Positions 1 through 8,328 of a stretch of DNA of 64,000 nucleotides are shown piece after piece. The DNA is from Micromonospora sp. NBRC 110009 (GTDB lineage Bacteria > Actinomycetota > Actinomycetes > Mycobacteriales > Micromonosporaceae): NCBI RefSeq assembly GCF_030518795.1, contig NZ_CP130427.1:2046001-2110000 (forward strand), given 5' to 3'. The stretch's first letter is position 1, and each line of letters opens with the position of its first letter. The notes below the pieces were generated by a model. The model was not told the origin of the DNA, made no database searches, and was given only the letters and a program-made list of their open reading frames with translations. The translations under genes were made by a program, and so were the position numbers.

Positions 1-661
1 AGAGGGCCGCCGCGCCGCCGGCCGCCGCCGGGGCGGCGGGCGCCGGGGCGGCGGGCGCCGGATCGGCGGGCGCCGGGGCGGCCCGGCCCAGCAGCGCGGT
101 GCCGGCCTCGCCCAGGCTGACCAGCTCGCCGTCGGCGTCCAGGTAGCGCAGGCCGACGAGCTGGGCGCACGGGGTGCCGTGCCGCAGCCGCAGCGGGCCG
201 GCCTCGTCGGCGGCGAGCACCCCACCCAGGGTCGCTCCGGGGGAGGGCGCGTCGATCGGCAGCCGCCGGCCGGTGCGTTCCAGGGTCGCCTGCACCGCCC
301 GCAGCGGGGTCCCCGCGCCGACCTCGGCCACCGCCGAGCCCTGCGGCTCGTGCCAGATCCCGGCCAGCCGCCCGGTGTCGAGCATGATGTCGACGTGTTC
401 CGGGGCGGCACCCCAGTCGATCTTGGTGCCGGCACCGCGTGGCACCACCGTGAGGTCATGCGCGGCGGCCAGCCGCAGCACCTCGGCCGCGGCGTGCGGA
501 CCGCCCGGCACCGCCACCCAGCGGGCGGTCCGGCCGGCCACCTCGTCGGCCGGACCGGCGAAGCGGGCGAACGGCGGGCCGCAGATCTCCGCCAGTCGCC
601 GGGTGATCTCGAGGGCTCCGGGTCGGTTGGTGGAACTCGCTGCAGCCGCCATGGCGGTCAT
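1..661 (-). CDS. FAD-binding oxidoreductase, GlcE-like (partial)
   Basis: The first 220 codons of a FAD-dependent oxidase of the glycolate oxidase GlcE/vanillyl-alcohol oxidase type run off the window edge. The FAD_binding_4 signature is visible as VPRGAGTKIDWG near residue 75, followed by IDAPSPGATLGG and a conserved RHGTPC segment. After about residue 190 the family pattern is interrupted by an Ala/Pro-rich stretch encoded by 15-bp tandem repeats. The start is ATG at 661; a second in-frame ATG lies at 652. It is divergent from the S9 peptidase, and a near-consensus LexA site touches the start codon. The substrate cannot be told; oxidation of a 2-hydroxyacid is the family role. Confidence 0.8.
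   Translation of the reverse strand, partial: MTAMAAAASSTNRPGALEITRRLAEICGPPFARFAGPADEVAGRTARWVAVPGGPHAAAEVLRLAAAHDLTVVPRGAGTKIDWGAAPEHVDIMLDTGRLAGIWHEPQGSAVAEVGAGTPLRAVQATLERTGRRLPIDAPSPGATLGGVLAADEAGPLRLRHGTPCAQLVGLRYLDADGELVSLGEAGTALLGRAAPAPADPAPAAPAPAAPAAAGGAAAL
30..89. repeat. 15-bp tandem repeat inside the FAD oxidase gene
   Basis: Four consecutive units of about 15 bp with consensus GGGGCGGCGGGCGCC occupy this stretch. They are in frame and encode Ala/Pro units in the minus-strand protein. Units 1 and 2 are identical, unit 3 differs at two positions and unit 4 is decayed. Confidence 0.85.
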
Positions 662-676
662 CGTACACATGTTCGA
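661..676. promoter_or_regulatory. Near-consensus LexA (SOS) box
   Basis: The 16-mer TCGTACACATGTTCGA differs at one position from the perfect box at 19800 (TCGAACACATGTTCGA). It lies between the divergent FAD oxidase (its ATG ends at 661) and the S9 peptidase. One half-site is imperfect, so binding is uncertain. Confidence 0.4.
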
Positions 677-752
677 AAGACCCGTCGGCGAGTCGCCGGA
701 ATCCGCTGGCGCGCCCGCCCGGCGGCCGGGTCCCGGCCGGTAACCTGACGCC

Positions 753-2861
753 GTGACCACCGAGACCCCCGACACCTCGCCCGTGCCCGTGGCCAAGCGC
801 GTCCAGACCGAGCGCACCCACCACGGCGACACCGTCGTCGACGAGTACGCCTGGCTGGCCGCCAAGGACAACCCGGAGACGATCGCCTATCTGACCGCGG
901 AGAACGCCTACACCGAGGCGCGCACCGCGCACCTGGAGGCGCTGCGCGGCGAGCTGTTCGAGGAGACCCGCCGGCGCACCCAGGAGACCGACCTGTCGGT
1001 GCCCACCCGCAAGGACGGGTACTGGTACTACACCCGCACGGTCGAGGGCCAGCAGTACGGCGTGCAGTGCCGCCGGGCCGTCCGGGACGGCGAGACCGCG
1101 CCCCCGATCAGCGCCGACGGCGCCCCGCTGGACGGCGAGGAGGTGCTGCTCGACGGCAACCTGCTCGCCGCGGGGCACGACTTCTTCGCCCTCGGCGCGT
1201 TCGACGTCAGTCCGGACGGGCGCTGGCTCGCCTACTCGACGGACTTCGCCGGGGACGAACGGTTCACCCTGCGGGTCAAGGACCTCAGCACCGGCGAGGT
1301 GCTGCCCGACGAGATCCCGGACACCTTCTACGGCACCGCCTGGTCCAGCGACGCCTCCACGCTGTTCTACGTCACCGTGGACGACGCGTGGCGGCCCAAC
1401 CGGGTGTGGCGGCACGCCGTCGGCACCCCGTCGAGCGACGACGTGGTGGTCCACGAGGAGGACGACGAGCGCTTCTGGGTGGGCGTCGAGCTGACCCGCT
1501 CCGAGCGCTTCGTGGTCATCGACATCCACAGCAAGATCACCAGCGAGGTACGGGTCATCCCGGCCGCCAACCCCACCGGCGAGCCGGCCGTCGTGGCCCC
1601 CCGCCGGCAGGGCGTCGAATACTCGGTCGAGCACCACGGGCACCGGTTCCTGATCCTGCACAACGACGGCGCGGAGGACTTCGCGCTGGCGTTCACCTCG
1701 GCGGACACGCCCGGCGACTGGACGCCGCTCATCCCGCACACCCCCGGCACCCGGCTGGAAGCCGTCGACGCGTTCGAGAACCACCTGGTCGTCTCGCTGC
1801 GCAGCAACGGGCTGACCGGGCTGCGGGTGCTGCCGGTCGGCGGCGGCGACGCGCACGACATCGACTTCCCCGAGCCGATCTACAGCGTCGGGCTGGACGC
1901 CAACCCGGAGTACCGCACCACCGAGGTGCGGCTGCGCTACACCTCGCTGGTCACCCCCGACTCGGTCTACGACTACGACCTGGTCACCCGGCAGATGGTG
2001 CTGCGCAAGCAGAAGCCGGTCCGCCCCGGGCCGGACGGGCGGGCGTACGACCCGGCCGACTACGAGCAGCACCGGGACTGGGCGCTCGCCGACGACGGCA
2101 CCCGGGTGCCGATCTCGCTGGTCTGCCGCAGGGACACCCCGCGCGACGGCTCCGCCCCCGCCGTCATCTACGGCTACGGCTCGTACGAGGCGAGCATGGA
2201 CCCGTGGTTCTCCATCGCCCGGCTCAGCCTGCTCGACCGGGGCGTCATCTTCGCCGTGGCACACATCCGGGGCGGCGGTGAGCTGGGCCGGCGCTGGTAC
2301 GACGAGGGCAAGCTGCTGGCCAAGAAGAACACCTTCACCGACTTCGTGGCCTGCGCCCGGCACCTGGTCAAGGCCGGCTGGACGGCCGGCGACCGGCTCG
2401 TCGCCCGGGGCGCCTCGGCCGGCGGCCTGCTCATGGGCGCGGTGGCCAACCTGGCCCCGGACGCGTTCACCGGGATCGTCGCGCAGGTGCCCTTCGTGGA
2501 CGCGCTCACCTCGATCCTCGACCCGTCCCTGCCGCTCACCGTCACCGAGTGGGAGGAGTGGGGCAACCCGCTCGACGACCCCGAGGTGTACGCGTACATG
2601 AAGTCGTACACCCCGTACGAGAACGTGGCCGCGGTCGACTACCCCGCCATCCTCGCGGTGACCAGCCTCAACGACACCCGGGTGCTCTACCACGAGCCGG
2701 CCAAGTGGATCGCCCGGCTGCGGGCCGTCTCGCCCGCGGGCGACTACCTGCTGAAGACCGAGATGGGCGCCGGGCACGGTGGCCCCAGCGGCCGGTACGA
2801 CGCCTGGCGCGAGGAAGCGTTCATCAACGCCTGGATCCTGGACCGCCTGCACCGCGCCTGA
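753..2861 (+). CDS. ptrB: Oligopeptidase B / prolyl oligopeptidase family S9 peptidase
   Basis: A 702-aa cytosolic serine peptidase of family S9A, close in length to oligopeptidase B (about 690 aa). An N-terminal beta-propeller region is followed by an alpha/beta hydrolase domain from about residue 430. The catalytic triad can be read: Ser555 in GASAGG, Asp641 in SLNDTR and His675 in GAGHGG. Such enzymes cleave short peptides, typically after Arg/Lys. A TAACCT hexamer at 741-746 sits 6 nt before the GTG start, which suggests a leaderless mRNA. The gene ends into a GGGGCCCC hairpin repeat shared with the convergent dehydratase gene. Confidence 0.93.
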   Translation: MTTETPDTSPVPVAKRVQTERTHHGDTVVDEYAWLAAKDNPETIAYLTAENAYTEARTAHLEALRGELFEETRRRTQETDLSVPTRKDGYWYYTRTVEGQQYGVQCRRAVRDGETAPPISADGAPLDGEEVLLDGNLLAAGHDFFALGAFDVSPDGRWLAYSTDFAGDERFTLRVKDLSTGEVLPDEIPDTFYGTAWSSDASTLFYVTVDDAWRPNRVWRHAVGTPSSDDVVVHEEDDERFWVGVELTRSERFVVIDIHSKITSEVRVIPAANPTGEPAVVAPRRQGVEYSVEHHGHRFLILHNDGAEDFALAFTSADTPGDWTPLIPHTPGTRLEAVDAFENHLVVSLRSNGLTGLRVLPVGGGDAHDIDFPEPIYSVGLDANPEYRTTEVRLRYTSLVTPDSVYDYDLVTRQMVLRKQKPVRPGPDGRAYDPADYEQHRDWALADDGTRVPISLVCRRDTPRDGSAPAVIYGYGSYEASMDPWFSIARLSLLDRGVIFAVAHIRGGGELGRRWYDEGKLLAKKNTFTDFVACARHLVKAGWTAGDRLVARGASAGGLLMGAVANLAPDAFTGIVAQVPFVDALTSILDPSLPLTVTEWEEWGNPLDDPEVYAYMKSYTPYENVAAVDYPAILAVTSLNDTRVLYHEPAKWIARLRAVSPAGDYLLKTEMGAGHGGPSGRYDAWREEAFINAWILDRLHRA

Positions 2862-2865
2862 CGGG

Positions 2866-2921
2866 AAAGGAGGGGCCCCTTCCTAACGCCTCGTGCATAG
2901 GAGGGGGCCCCGCCTAACACC
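2866..2921. repeat. GGGGCCCC palindromic repeat between convergent genes (copy 1)
   Basis: Two near-palindromic GGGGCCCC units in direct orientation (around 2868-2884 and 2899-2914) are each followed by CCTAAC(G/A)CC. The element fills the gap between the S9 peptidase and the dehydratase and covers the last codons of the latter. It probably serves as a bidirectional terminator. Related elements lie at 4112 and 53084. Confidence 0.75.
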
Positions 2922-3864
2922 CGGTGCCGAGGGCCGCCGCCAGCACCGCGGGGTCGACGTTGCCGCCGGTGATCACGGCGACCGTGCGGCCGGCGGGCAG
3001 CTCGTCGCGGTGGAACAGCCGGGCGGCCAGCGCGACCGCGCCGCTCGGCTCGACCACCAGCCGGGCGTCCCGGACCAGCCGGCCCAGCGCCGCACCGATC
3101 TCCTCCTCGGACACGGTGACGATCGCGTCGAGCCGCTCCCGCAGGTGGGCCAGGGTCAGCTCGGACAAGTTGGTACGCAGGCCGTCCGCGCTGGTCCGGT
3201 AGGTCCGCTCGACGTCCCACACCACCACCTCACCGGCGGCCAGCGAGTCCCGGGCGTCGGCGGCCAGCTCCGGCTCCACCCCGATCACGGCGGCCGACGG
3301 GCGCAGCGCCTTCACCGCCGTGGCCACGCCCGAGGAGAGGCCCCCGCCGCCCACCGGCACCAGCACCACGTCCACCTCGGGCAGGTCGGCGACGATCTCC
3401 AACCCGATGGTGCCCTGCCCGGCGATGATCCGCGGATCGTCGAAGGGTGGCACCAGGACGGCGCCGGTGTCGGCCACGATCCGCTCCGCCTCGACCAGCC
3501 GGCGGGCCGGCGACACGAGCCGCACCTCGGCGCCGAGCGCCCGGATCCGGTCCACCTTGACCTGCGGCGCGCCCGCCGGGACGACCACCGTGCACGGCAC
3601 GCCGAACGCCCGGGCCGCGTACGCCAGGGCCTGGCCGTGGTTGCCGGAGGAGTGGGTCACCACGCCCCGGAACCGGGCGGCCGGGTCGAGCCGGGCCACC
3701 GCGTGGGTCGCCCCCCGCAGCTTGAACGAGCCCACCGGCTGCAGGCACTCCGGCTTGAGGCACAGCTCGTCGTCCCAGAGCGTCGGCAGCAACGGGGTAC
3801 GCACCACCGTCCCGGCGACGTCGTCGGCGGCGAGCCGGATGTCGGCGATCGAGACCAGCTCCAT
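2914..3864 (-). CDS. PLP-dependent serine/threonine dehydratase-type enzyme
   Basis: A 316-aa fold-type II PLP enzyme of the threonine dehydratase/serine racemase group. The Schiff-base lysine is K48 in VGSFKLRGA, the substrate loop is SSGNHGQ, and the phosphate loop is PVGGGGLSSG. No C-terminal ACT regulatory domain is present, so it resembles catabolic or racemase-type members rather than feedback-regulated IlvA. The start was set at MELVSIADIRL because family similarity begins there; an upstream in-frame start would add 17 unrelated residues. It is convergent with the S9 peptidase. The exact substrate (Thr, Ser, or racemisation) is unresolved. Confidence 0.88.
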   Translation of the reverse strand: MELVSIADIRLAADDVAGTVVRTPLLPTLWDDELCLKPECLQPVGSFKLRGATHAVARLDPAARFRGVVTHSSGNHGQALAYAARAFGVPCTVVVPAGAPQVKVDRIRALGAEVRLVSPARRLVEAERIVADTGAVLVPPFDDPRIIAGQGTIGLEIVADLPEVDVVLVPVGGGGLSSGVATAVKALRPSAAVIGVEPELAADARDSLAAGEVVVWDVERTYRTSADGLRTNLSELTLAHLRERLDAIVTVSEEEIGAALGRLVRDARLVVEPSGAVALAARLFHRDELPAGRTVAVITGGNVDPAVLAAALGTGC

Positions 3865-3929
3865 CGCCCCATCCTGCCCGGTGCCGGGAACTTCGGCCGC
3901 CCGGGACAGGGGCACCTAGACTGCGCCGG

Positions 3930-4097
3930 GTGAGCGCGGATGACGAGCGGGGCACCGAAGCGGCACCGGGTGCGGCCCGGCGCGGGCCGACCTGGGTGAT
4001 CCTCGCCGTGGTGGCCGCTGCGCTGCTGGTCTGCTGCTGCTCCGCGGTGATCGGCCTGGCCGTCTCCTGGTCCGCCGGCCTCTTCGGCGGCCGCTGA
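3930..4097 (+). CDS. Small single-pass membrane protein (55 aa)
   Basis: A GTG-initiated 55-codon frame with a charged, Ala/Arg-rich N-terminus and one hydrophobic segment from about residue 21 to 47 containing three consecutive cysteines (LLVCCCSAV). TAGACT at 3917-3922 lies 7 nt before the start, a leaderless promoter pattern seen at several neighbours. It is divergent from the dehydratase and convergent with the deacetylase/GT gene. Function unknown; the triple Cys could be acylated, but that is speculation. Confidence 0.6.
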   Translation: MSADDERGTEAAPGAARRGPTWVILAVVAAALLVCCCSAVIGLAVSWSAGLFGGR

Positions 4098-4111
4098 CCG
4101 AACCCGCGGTG

Positions 4112-4162
4112 ATAAGCGGGGGCCCCGCTTCTACCGGAGGCGTTAAGAGGGGGCCCCTCCTT
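4112..4162. repeat. GGGGCCCC palindromic repeat between convergent genes (copy 2)
   Basis: The left unit AAGCGGGGGCCCCGCTT (4114-4130) is a perfect palindrome around one central G. The right unit follows GGCGTTAAG and contains GGGGGCCCC. The right unit overlaps the end of the deacetylase/GT gene, encoding its last residues and supplying its TAA stop within GGCGTTAA. Likely bidirectional terminator. Confidence 0.8.
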
Positions 4163-6260
4163 GCACCAGGGCGGCCGCCTCGCCGGTGCGGACCATGCGC
4201 TGCCAGCGCAGCCGGTTGCCGACTGCGGCGGTGACCACCGACTGCACCACCACCAGGCACATCACCTGCCGGTAGACGAGCTGCTGGAACGGCAGCGTCC
4301 ACAGCGGGCCGAACCGTTCCCGGTCCAGCCGCAGCGCGTACGCGGCGGTGCCGGCCTGGAGCAGGAGCAGGCCCAACCAGGCCAGCGCCAGCTCGGACCA
4401 GGGCAGGAAGAGCAGCCCGTAGAGGGCGAACACGTCCACCGCCGGCGCGGCCAGCGGCAGCACGATCTGGAAGACGGTCAGGTACGGCAAGCCCCGCCGG
4501 CCGAGCTTGCCGCCGGCCCCGGGCTCACGGAGCGCGTGCCGGTGCTTCCACATCGCCTGCATGGTGCCGTAGCACCAGCGGTAGCGCTGCCGCCAGAGTT
4601 GCCGCAGCGACGACGGCGCCTCGGTCCAGGCGATCGCGGTCTCCTCGTACACCACCCGCCAGCCGGCCCGGAGCACCTTCATGGTCAGGTCGGTGTCCTC
4701 GGCGAGGGTGTCGGCGGGGACCCCACCGACGGCGAGCAGCACCTCGCGGCGGAACGCCCCGATCGCGCCGGGGATGGTCGGCATGCACTCCAGCACGTCG
4801 TACATCCGGCGGTCGAGGTTGAAGCCGATCACGTACTCCAGGTGCTGCCAGCGGCCGAGCAGCCGCTGCCGGTTGGCGACCTTGGTGTTGCCGCTGATCG
4901 CGCCGACGGTCGGGTCGGCGAAGCCCTGGACCAGCCGGTAGACGGTGTCCGGCTGGAAGACGGTGTCCCCGTCGACCAGCACCAGCAGGTCGGCGCGGGC
5001 GGCGCGGATGCCGGTGTTCAGCGCGGCCGGCTTCCCGGCGTTGGCCTGCCGGATGACGCGTACGCCGCGCAGCCGCATCCGCTCGACGATGTCGGCGGTG
5101 CCGTCGCTGGACCCGTCGTCCACCACGATCACCTCCAGCGCCGGGTACGCGCTCGCGATCAGGGACCGCACGGTGGCGGCGATGTTCGCGGCCTCGTTGT
5201 ACGCCGGCACGATCACCGACACCGGCGCGACCACCTCGGGCAGGCGGCGCCGGGGCCGGCGGACCCGGCGCAGGTGCAGCCGGGCGCAGACCACCTGCAC
5301 CGCGAGCCGGGCCACGCCGAGCACCAGGGCCACCCCGAGCAGCAGGTTCATCGCCGAGGTCAGCCACCCGGCACCGGTCTGCGCCCAACGCAGCGCGGTG
5401 CCGCTCAGCCGGGCGCCGGTGCCGGCGGGCAGCATCGACGCGGGCGCGCCGATCCCCTCCGACACGGTGGTGAACCGGTAGCCCTGCCGGGCCAGCTGGG
5501 GCAGCAGCTGGTCCAGGGCGGCCACCGTCTGGCTGCGGTCCCCGCCGGCGTCGTGCATGAGCACCACCGCGCCGGCGCCGCCGGGCGGGGTGGCGGACCG
5601 GACGATGGCCGGCACGCCGGGGCGCTGCCAGTCCCTGGCGTCCCGATCGGCGAGCACCGCCACGTGGCCGCTGCCGGCGGCGGCCCGCATCGCCGCGTAC
5701 TGCGGCTGGGTCAGCGAGGTCGTGATCGACGAGAAGGGGAGCCGGAGCAGGGTCACCTCGCGCCCGGTCGCCCCGGCGATCGCGTTCCGCGTCCAGGAGA
5801 GCTCGGCCGCGGCCCGCCAGCCCGGCACCGCGCCGAGGTCCGCGTGCGTGAAGGTGTGCGAGCCGATCTCGTGCCCCTCGGCGAGGATCCGCCGGACCAG
5901 CTCGGGATGCTCGTTCACCCGGGCACCGACCACGAAGAAGGTGGCGTGGGCGTGGTGCCGGCGCAGCACGTCGAGGATCTGCGGGGTCCAGCGGGGGTCC
6001 GGACCGTCGTCGAAGGTCAGCGCCAGGGTGCGCGCCGGCAGCCGCCGGGTGACCGGCGTCGGGCCGTCCAGCCGCAGCACCGGGCCACCGGTGGTGACCT
6101 GCCGGGGCGCGAGTGCGGCGGGCGCGCCGGACGGGCCGGCACCGCCGCCGACGTTGGTGACCAGAGCGTTGAAGCTCAGCGCCGCGAGCAGGACGAACAG
6201 GCTCAGCAGGAGGAGGAACCAGTGGGCCCGGGGGTCGGGGCGGGCGACGTGTCTCGCCAT
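4143..6260 (-). CDS. Bifunctional polysaccharide deacetylase / GT2 glycosyltransferase
   Basis: A 705-aa membrane protein fusing a NodB deacetylase to a processive family 2 glycosyltransferase. A TM segment spans about residues 14-35. The deacetylase has LTFDDGPDPRWTP (Asp84/Asp85) and SHTFTH (His135/His139) as catalytic and metal residues. A second TM (about 303-325) leads to the GT2 domain with VVDDGSSDGT, VDGDT, EDTDLT and the QRYRW product-binding motif, and further TM segments follow. The combination resembles PgaB plus PgaC functions for a deacetylated GlcNAc-type exopolysaccharide, but the polymer is inferred. The start is ATG 6260, just after the TGA of the upstream partner. Its final residues are encoded by a repeat. 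Confidence 0.9.
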   Translation of the reverse strand: MARHVARPDPRAHWFLLLLSLFVLLAALSFNALVTNVGGGAGPSGAPAALAPRQVTTGGPVLRLDGPTPVTRRLPARTLALTFDDGPDPRWTPQILDVLRRHHAHATFFVVGARVNEHPELVRRILAEGHEIGSHTFTHADLGAVPGWRAAAELSWTRNAIAGATGREVTLLRLPFSSITTSLTQPQYAAMRAAAGSGHVAVLADRDARDWQRPGVPAIVRSATPPGGAGAVVLMHDAGGDRSQTVAALDQLLPQLARQGYRFTTVSEGIGAPASMLPAGTGARLSGTALRWAQTGAGWLTSAMNLLLGVALVLGVARLAVQVVCARLHLRRVRRPRRRLPEVVAPVSVIVPAYNEAANIAATVRSLIASAYPALEVIVVDDGSSDGTADIVERMRLRGVRVIRQANAGKPAALNTGIRAARADLLVLVDGDTVFQPDTVYRLVQGFADPTVGAISGNTKVANRQRLLGRWQHLEYVIGFNLDRRMYDVLECMPTIPGAIGAFRREVLLAVGGVPADTLAEDTDLTMKVLRAGWRVVYEETAIAWTEAPSSLRQLWRQRYRWCYGTMQAMWKHRHALREPGAGGKLGRRGLPYLTVFQIVLPLAAPAVDVFALYGLLFLPWSELALAWLGLLLLQAGTAAYALRLDRERFGPLWTLPFQQLVYRQVMCLVVVQSVVTAAVGNRLRWQRMVRTGEAAALVQGGAPS

Positions 6261-6262
6261 CG

Positions 6263-6691
6263 TCAGGGCTTGCCCGGGGTCCGGCTCGGCTTCGCGGTGC
6301 TGCGCCGCACGTCGCCCTGGCCCGGATTGCTGGTCGACGGCTGCGGGGCCGGCACGCTGGCGGCCCGGGTGGTGGTCGCCCCGGTGGGGCCGGGTGCGGA
6401 TGACCGCAGGGGCGCGCCGGTGCTGGTCGCCGGTGCGGGCCGGAGGCTCGGGCTGGTCGCCTGCTGCGGCTGCCCCGGAGCGTCGACCCCGGCCTCGATC
6501 GGGGGCTGGCCCCTCGTGTCCGACCAGCCGGGGATCGGCACCGAGGAGTCGAAGAAGAGCCCGGCGAGGATCAGACCGAGGCTGGTGAGCAGGCCGAGGC
6601 CCATCGCGCTGCCGGCGATCACGGTGAGCCGGCGACGCCGCCCGGTCCGGTCGACGAAGACCGGTGGGGCGCCACCGGACTGGTTCTGCAT
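6263..6691 (-). CDS. Membrane-anchored Ser/Pro/Thr-rich protein
   Basis: A 142-aa protein with a basic N-terminal cytoplasmic stretch (GRRRRL), one TM segment at about residues 23-48, and an extracytoplasmic tail rich in Pro, Ser, Ala and Thr. Its stop lies 2 nt before the start of the deacetylase/GT gene, so the two form an operon and this protein may be an accessory of the polysaccharide machine. No known family is recognised; low-complexity composition limits inference. Confidence 0.7.
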   Translation of the reverse strand: MQNQSGGAPPVFVDRTGRRRRLTVIAGSAMGLGLLTSLGLILAGLFFDSSVPIPGWSDTRGQPPIEAGVDAPGQPQQATSPSLRPAPATSTGAPLRSSAPGPTGATTTRAASVPAPQPSTSNPGQGDVRRSTAKPSRTPGKP

Positions 6692-6738
6692 GCTGCTCTG
6701 CTCTCCTGCTGTTCCGCTCCGCGCCGGCCGTTGCGGCC

Positions 6739-6774
6739 GGGACCCGGGGGCCCGGCGGTGGGCCTCCCGGTCCC
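6739..6774 (-). terminator. Imperfect GC hairpin after the ABC transporter operon
   Basis: Arms at 6739-6753 and 6760-6774 pair over about 13 of 15 positions around a short loop. It lies between the permease stop (6805) and the next minus-strand gene start (6691). No T-run is visible, as is common in this GC range. Confidence 0.45.
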
Positions 6775-6804
6775 AACAGCGCCGGCAGCGGATGCCGCGT
6801 CACA

Positions 6805-8328
6805 TCAGGTTGTCCGCAGCTCCTCCACCGTCGTGCTGGCGCGCAGGAAGAGCAGGCCGACGCCGACCGTCACCAGCATCGCGGCCAGGCCACCGGCCGC
6901 GAACCAGGCGAGCTGCTCCCACGGTACGTCCGGCGTCACGGTCACCTTCGGCACCCACTCGGTGCGGACGTGCTGTGCCCGGGTCAGCGGATCGCTGCAC
7001 AGCCGCTCCCCGGCGTCGCAGATCTCCTCCGGGTAGCCCCCGCCGCTCGGTGCCCGGTACACACCTCGCACGAGCAGGTAGCCGACGGTCAGGGCGAGGG
7101 CGATGGCCGGCACCGCCGGGACGAGCGACTGCCAGAGCAGGGAACGGCCGACTGTCGCCCGGGGCACCCCCGTCGCCACCAGCGCCGCGTACGCCCGCCG
7201 TCGGGTGGTGACCCCTTCCACCACCGCGACCAGCAGCCCGCCGGCCGCGATCGCCACCGCCACCGCGACGGCGAGGCCGACCAGGTCCAACGCGCGGAGG
7301 TAGAAATCCTCCGCGGCACCGAACCCGCCGCCGGTCCGCCGGTGCAGCTCGGCCTCGGCGAGGAAGTTGGCGCGGAACCCGGCGGCGCCCGCGCCGAAGA
7401 TGAGCGCGGCCAGCAGTGCGGCGAAGGTGCGGCTGCCGGCCCACGGGTCGGCCGTCAGCCGGCGCGCGGCCAGCAGCGCCGCCGGGCGGCGGGCATACCG
7501 GTGCAGCACCCGGCCGGCGGCGTGGGAGATCCAGCCGGTGCCGGCCACCACGCCCACCATGGCGGCCAGGCCGCCGCCGATCAGCAGCGTCGGCAGCAGC
7601 CACAGCGGCGGTTCTTCGTACCGCCGCTCGTACCAGAGCCCCACCGGTCGGACGGCGGCGAACATGGCCAGCCCGAGCAGGATCAGCAGGCCCGGCCACG
7701 GCCAGGGTGCCCGGGTGCGGACCCGGCGGACCACGCCGAAGGGGGAGGTGGTCACCCGACGCAGCAGAACCGCGCTGGCCAGGGCGGCCACCAGGGGCAG
7801 CCCGACCACCACCGCCACGATCACCGCCAGGGTCGGACGGACGTCGGTGGGCAGCGGCAGTCGCCCGCCGGGGTCGGGCCGGTGCAGCACCCGGCGACCG
7901 ACCAGGTGGACGGCGAGGCCGGTCAGGGTGCCGAGCAGGCTGGCCAGCCCGGTCTCCACGACCGCGATCCGGGTGACCTGACCGGGGGTCGCCCCGGCCA
8001 GCCGGAGCGCGGCCAGCCGCCGGTCCCGGGCCGGCGCGCCGAGCCGGGCGCACTGCCCGGCCAGGGCGAGCACCGGGACGCAGAGCAGTAGCAGGGCGAA
8101 CGCGACGCCGCCGCGCAGCCCCGGCTCGCGCAGCAGCTCGTTGGTGTACTGCTCGGACCAGCGGTTCAGGTTGTCGTCGGTGGCCGGCGGGGTCGGGATG
8201 GCCAGCACGGTCAGCGCGGCCAACCCGGCCAGCGTGGCCAGGGCCGCGCTCAGCCCGGTCAGCACGACCCGGACGGTGTCGGTCCGGGTGCCGGCCACGG
8301 CGAGCCGGAGCAGGGTCCCCGGCCTCAC
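6805..8328 (-). CDS. ABC transporter permease (FtsX/MacB-like)
   Basis: A 507-aa multi-spanning membrane protein with hydrophobic clusters near residues 20-45, 75-95, 120-140 and 160-190, several in the middle, and a C-terminal pair. The phrase LAALRLAGATPGQV is typical of FtsX-type permeases. It starts with GTG overlapping the ATPase stop (GTGA), so it is translationally coupled. With the ATPase and the PadR gene it forms a three-gene operon; such systems commonly export antimicrobials or lipids. The substrate is unknown. Confidence 0.85.
   Translation of the reverse strand: MRPGTLLRLAVAGTRTDTVRVVLTGLSAALATLAGLAALTVLAIPTPPATDDNLNRWSEQYTNELLREPGLRGGVAFALLLLCVPVLALAGQCARLGAPARDRRLAALRLAGATPGQVTRIAVVETGLASLLGTLTGLAVHLVGRRVLHRPDPGGRLPLPTDVRPTLAVIVAVVVGLPLVAALASAVLLRRVTTSPFGVVRRVRTRAPWPWPGLLILLGLAMFAAVRPVGLWYERRYEEPPLWLLPTLLIGGGLAAMVGVVAGTGWISHAAGRVLHRYARRPAALLAARRLTADPWAGSRTFAALLAALIFGAGAAGFRANFLAEAELHRRTGGGFGAAEDFYLRALDLVGLAVAVAVAIAAGGLLVAVVEGVTTRRRAYAALVATGVPRATVGRSLLWQSLVPAVPAIALALTVGYLLVRGVYRAPSGGGYPEEICDAGERLCSDPLTRAQHVRTEWVPKVTVTPDVPWEQLAWFAAGGLAAMLVTVGVGLLFLRASTTVEELRTT

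Noticed and set aside
456..2852. 798-codon minus-strand frame antisense to the S9 peptidase
   Set aside because: Gly/Arg/Val-rich shadow reading typical of high-GC DNA; the plus strand carries the complete catalytic triad.
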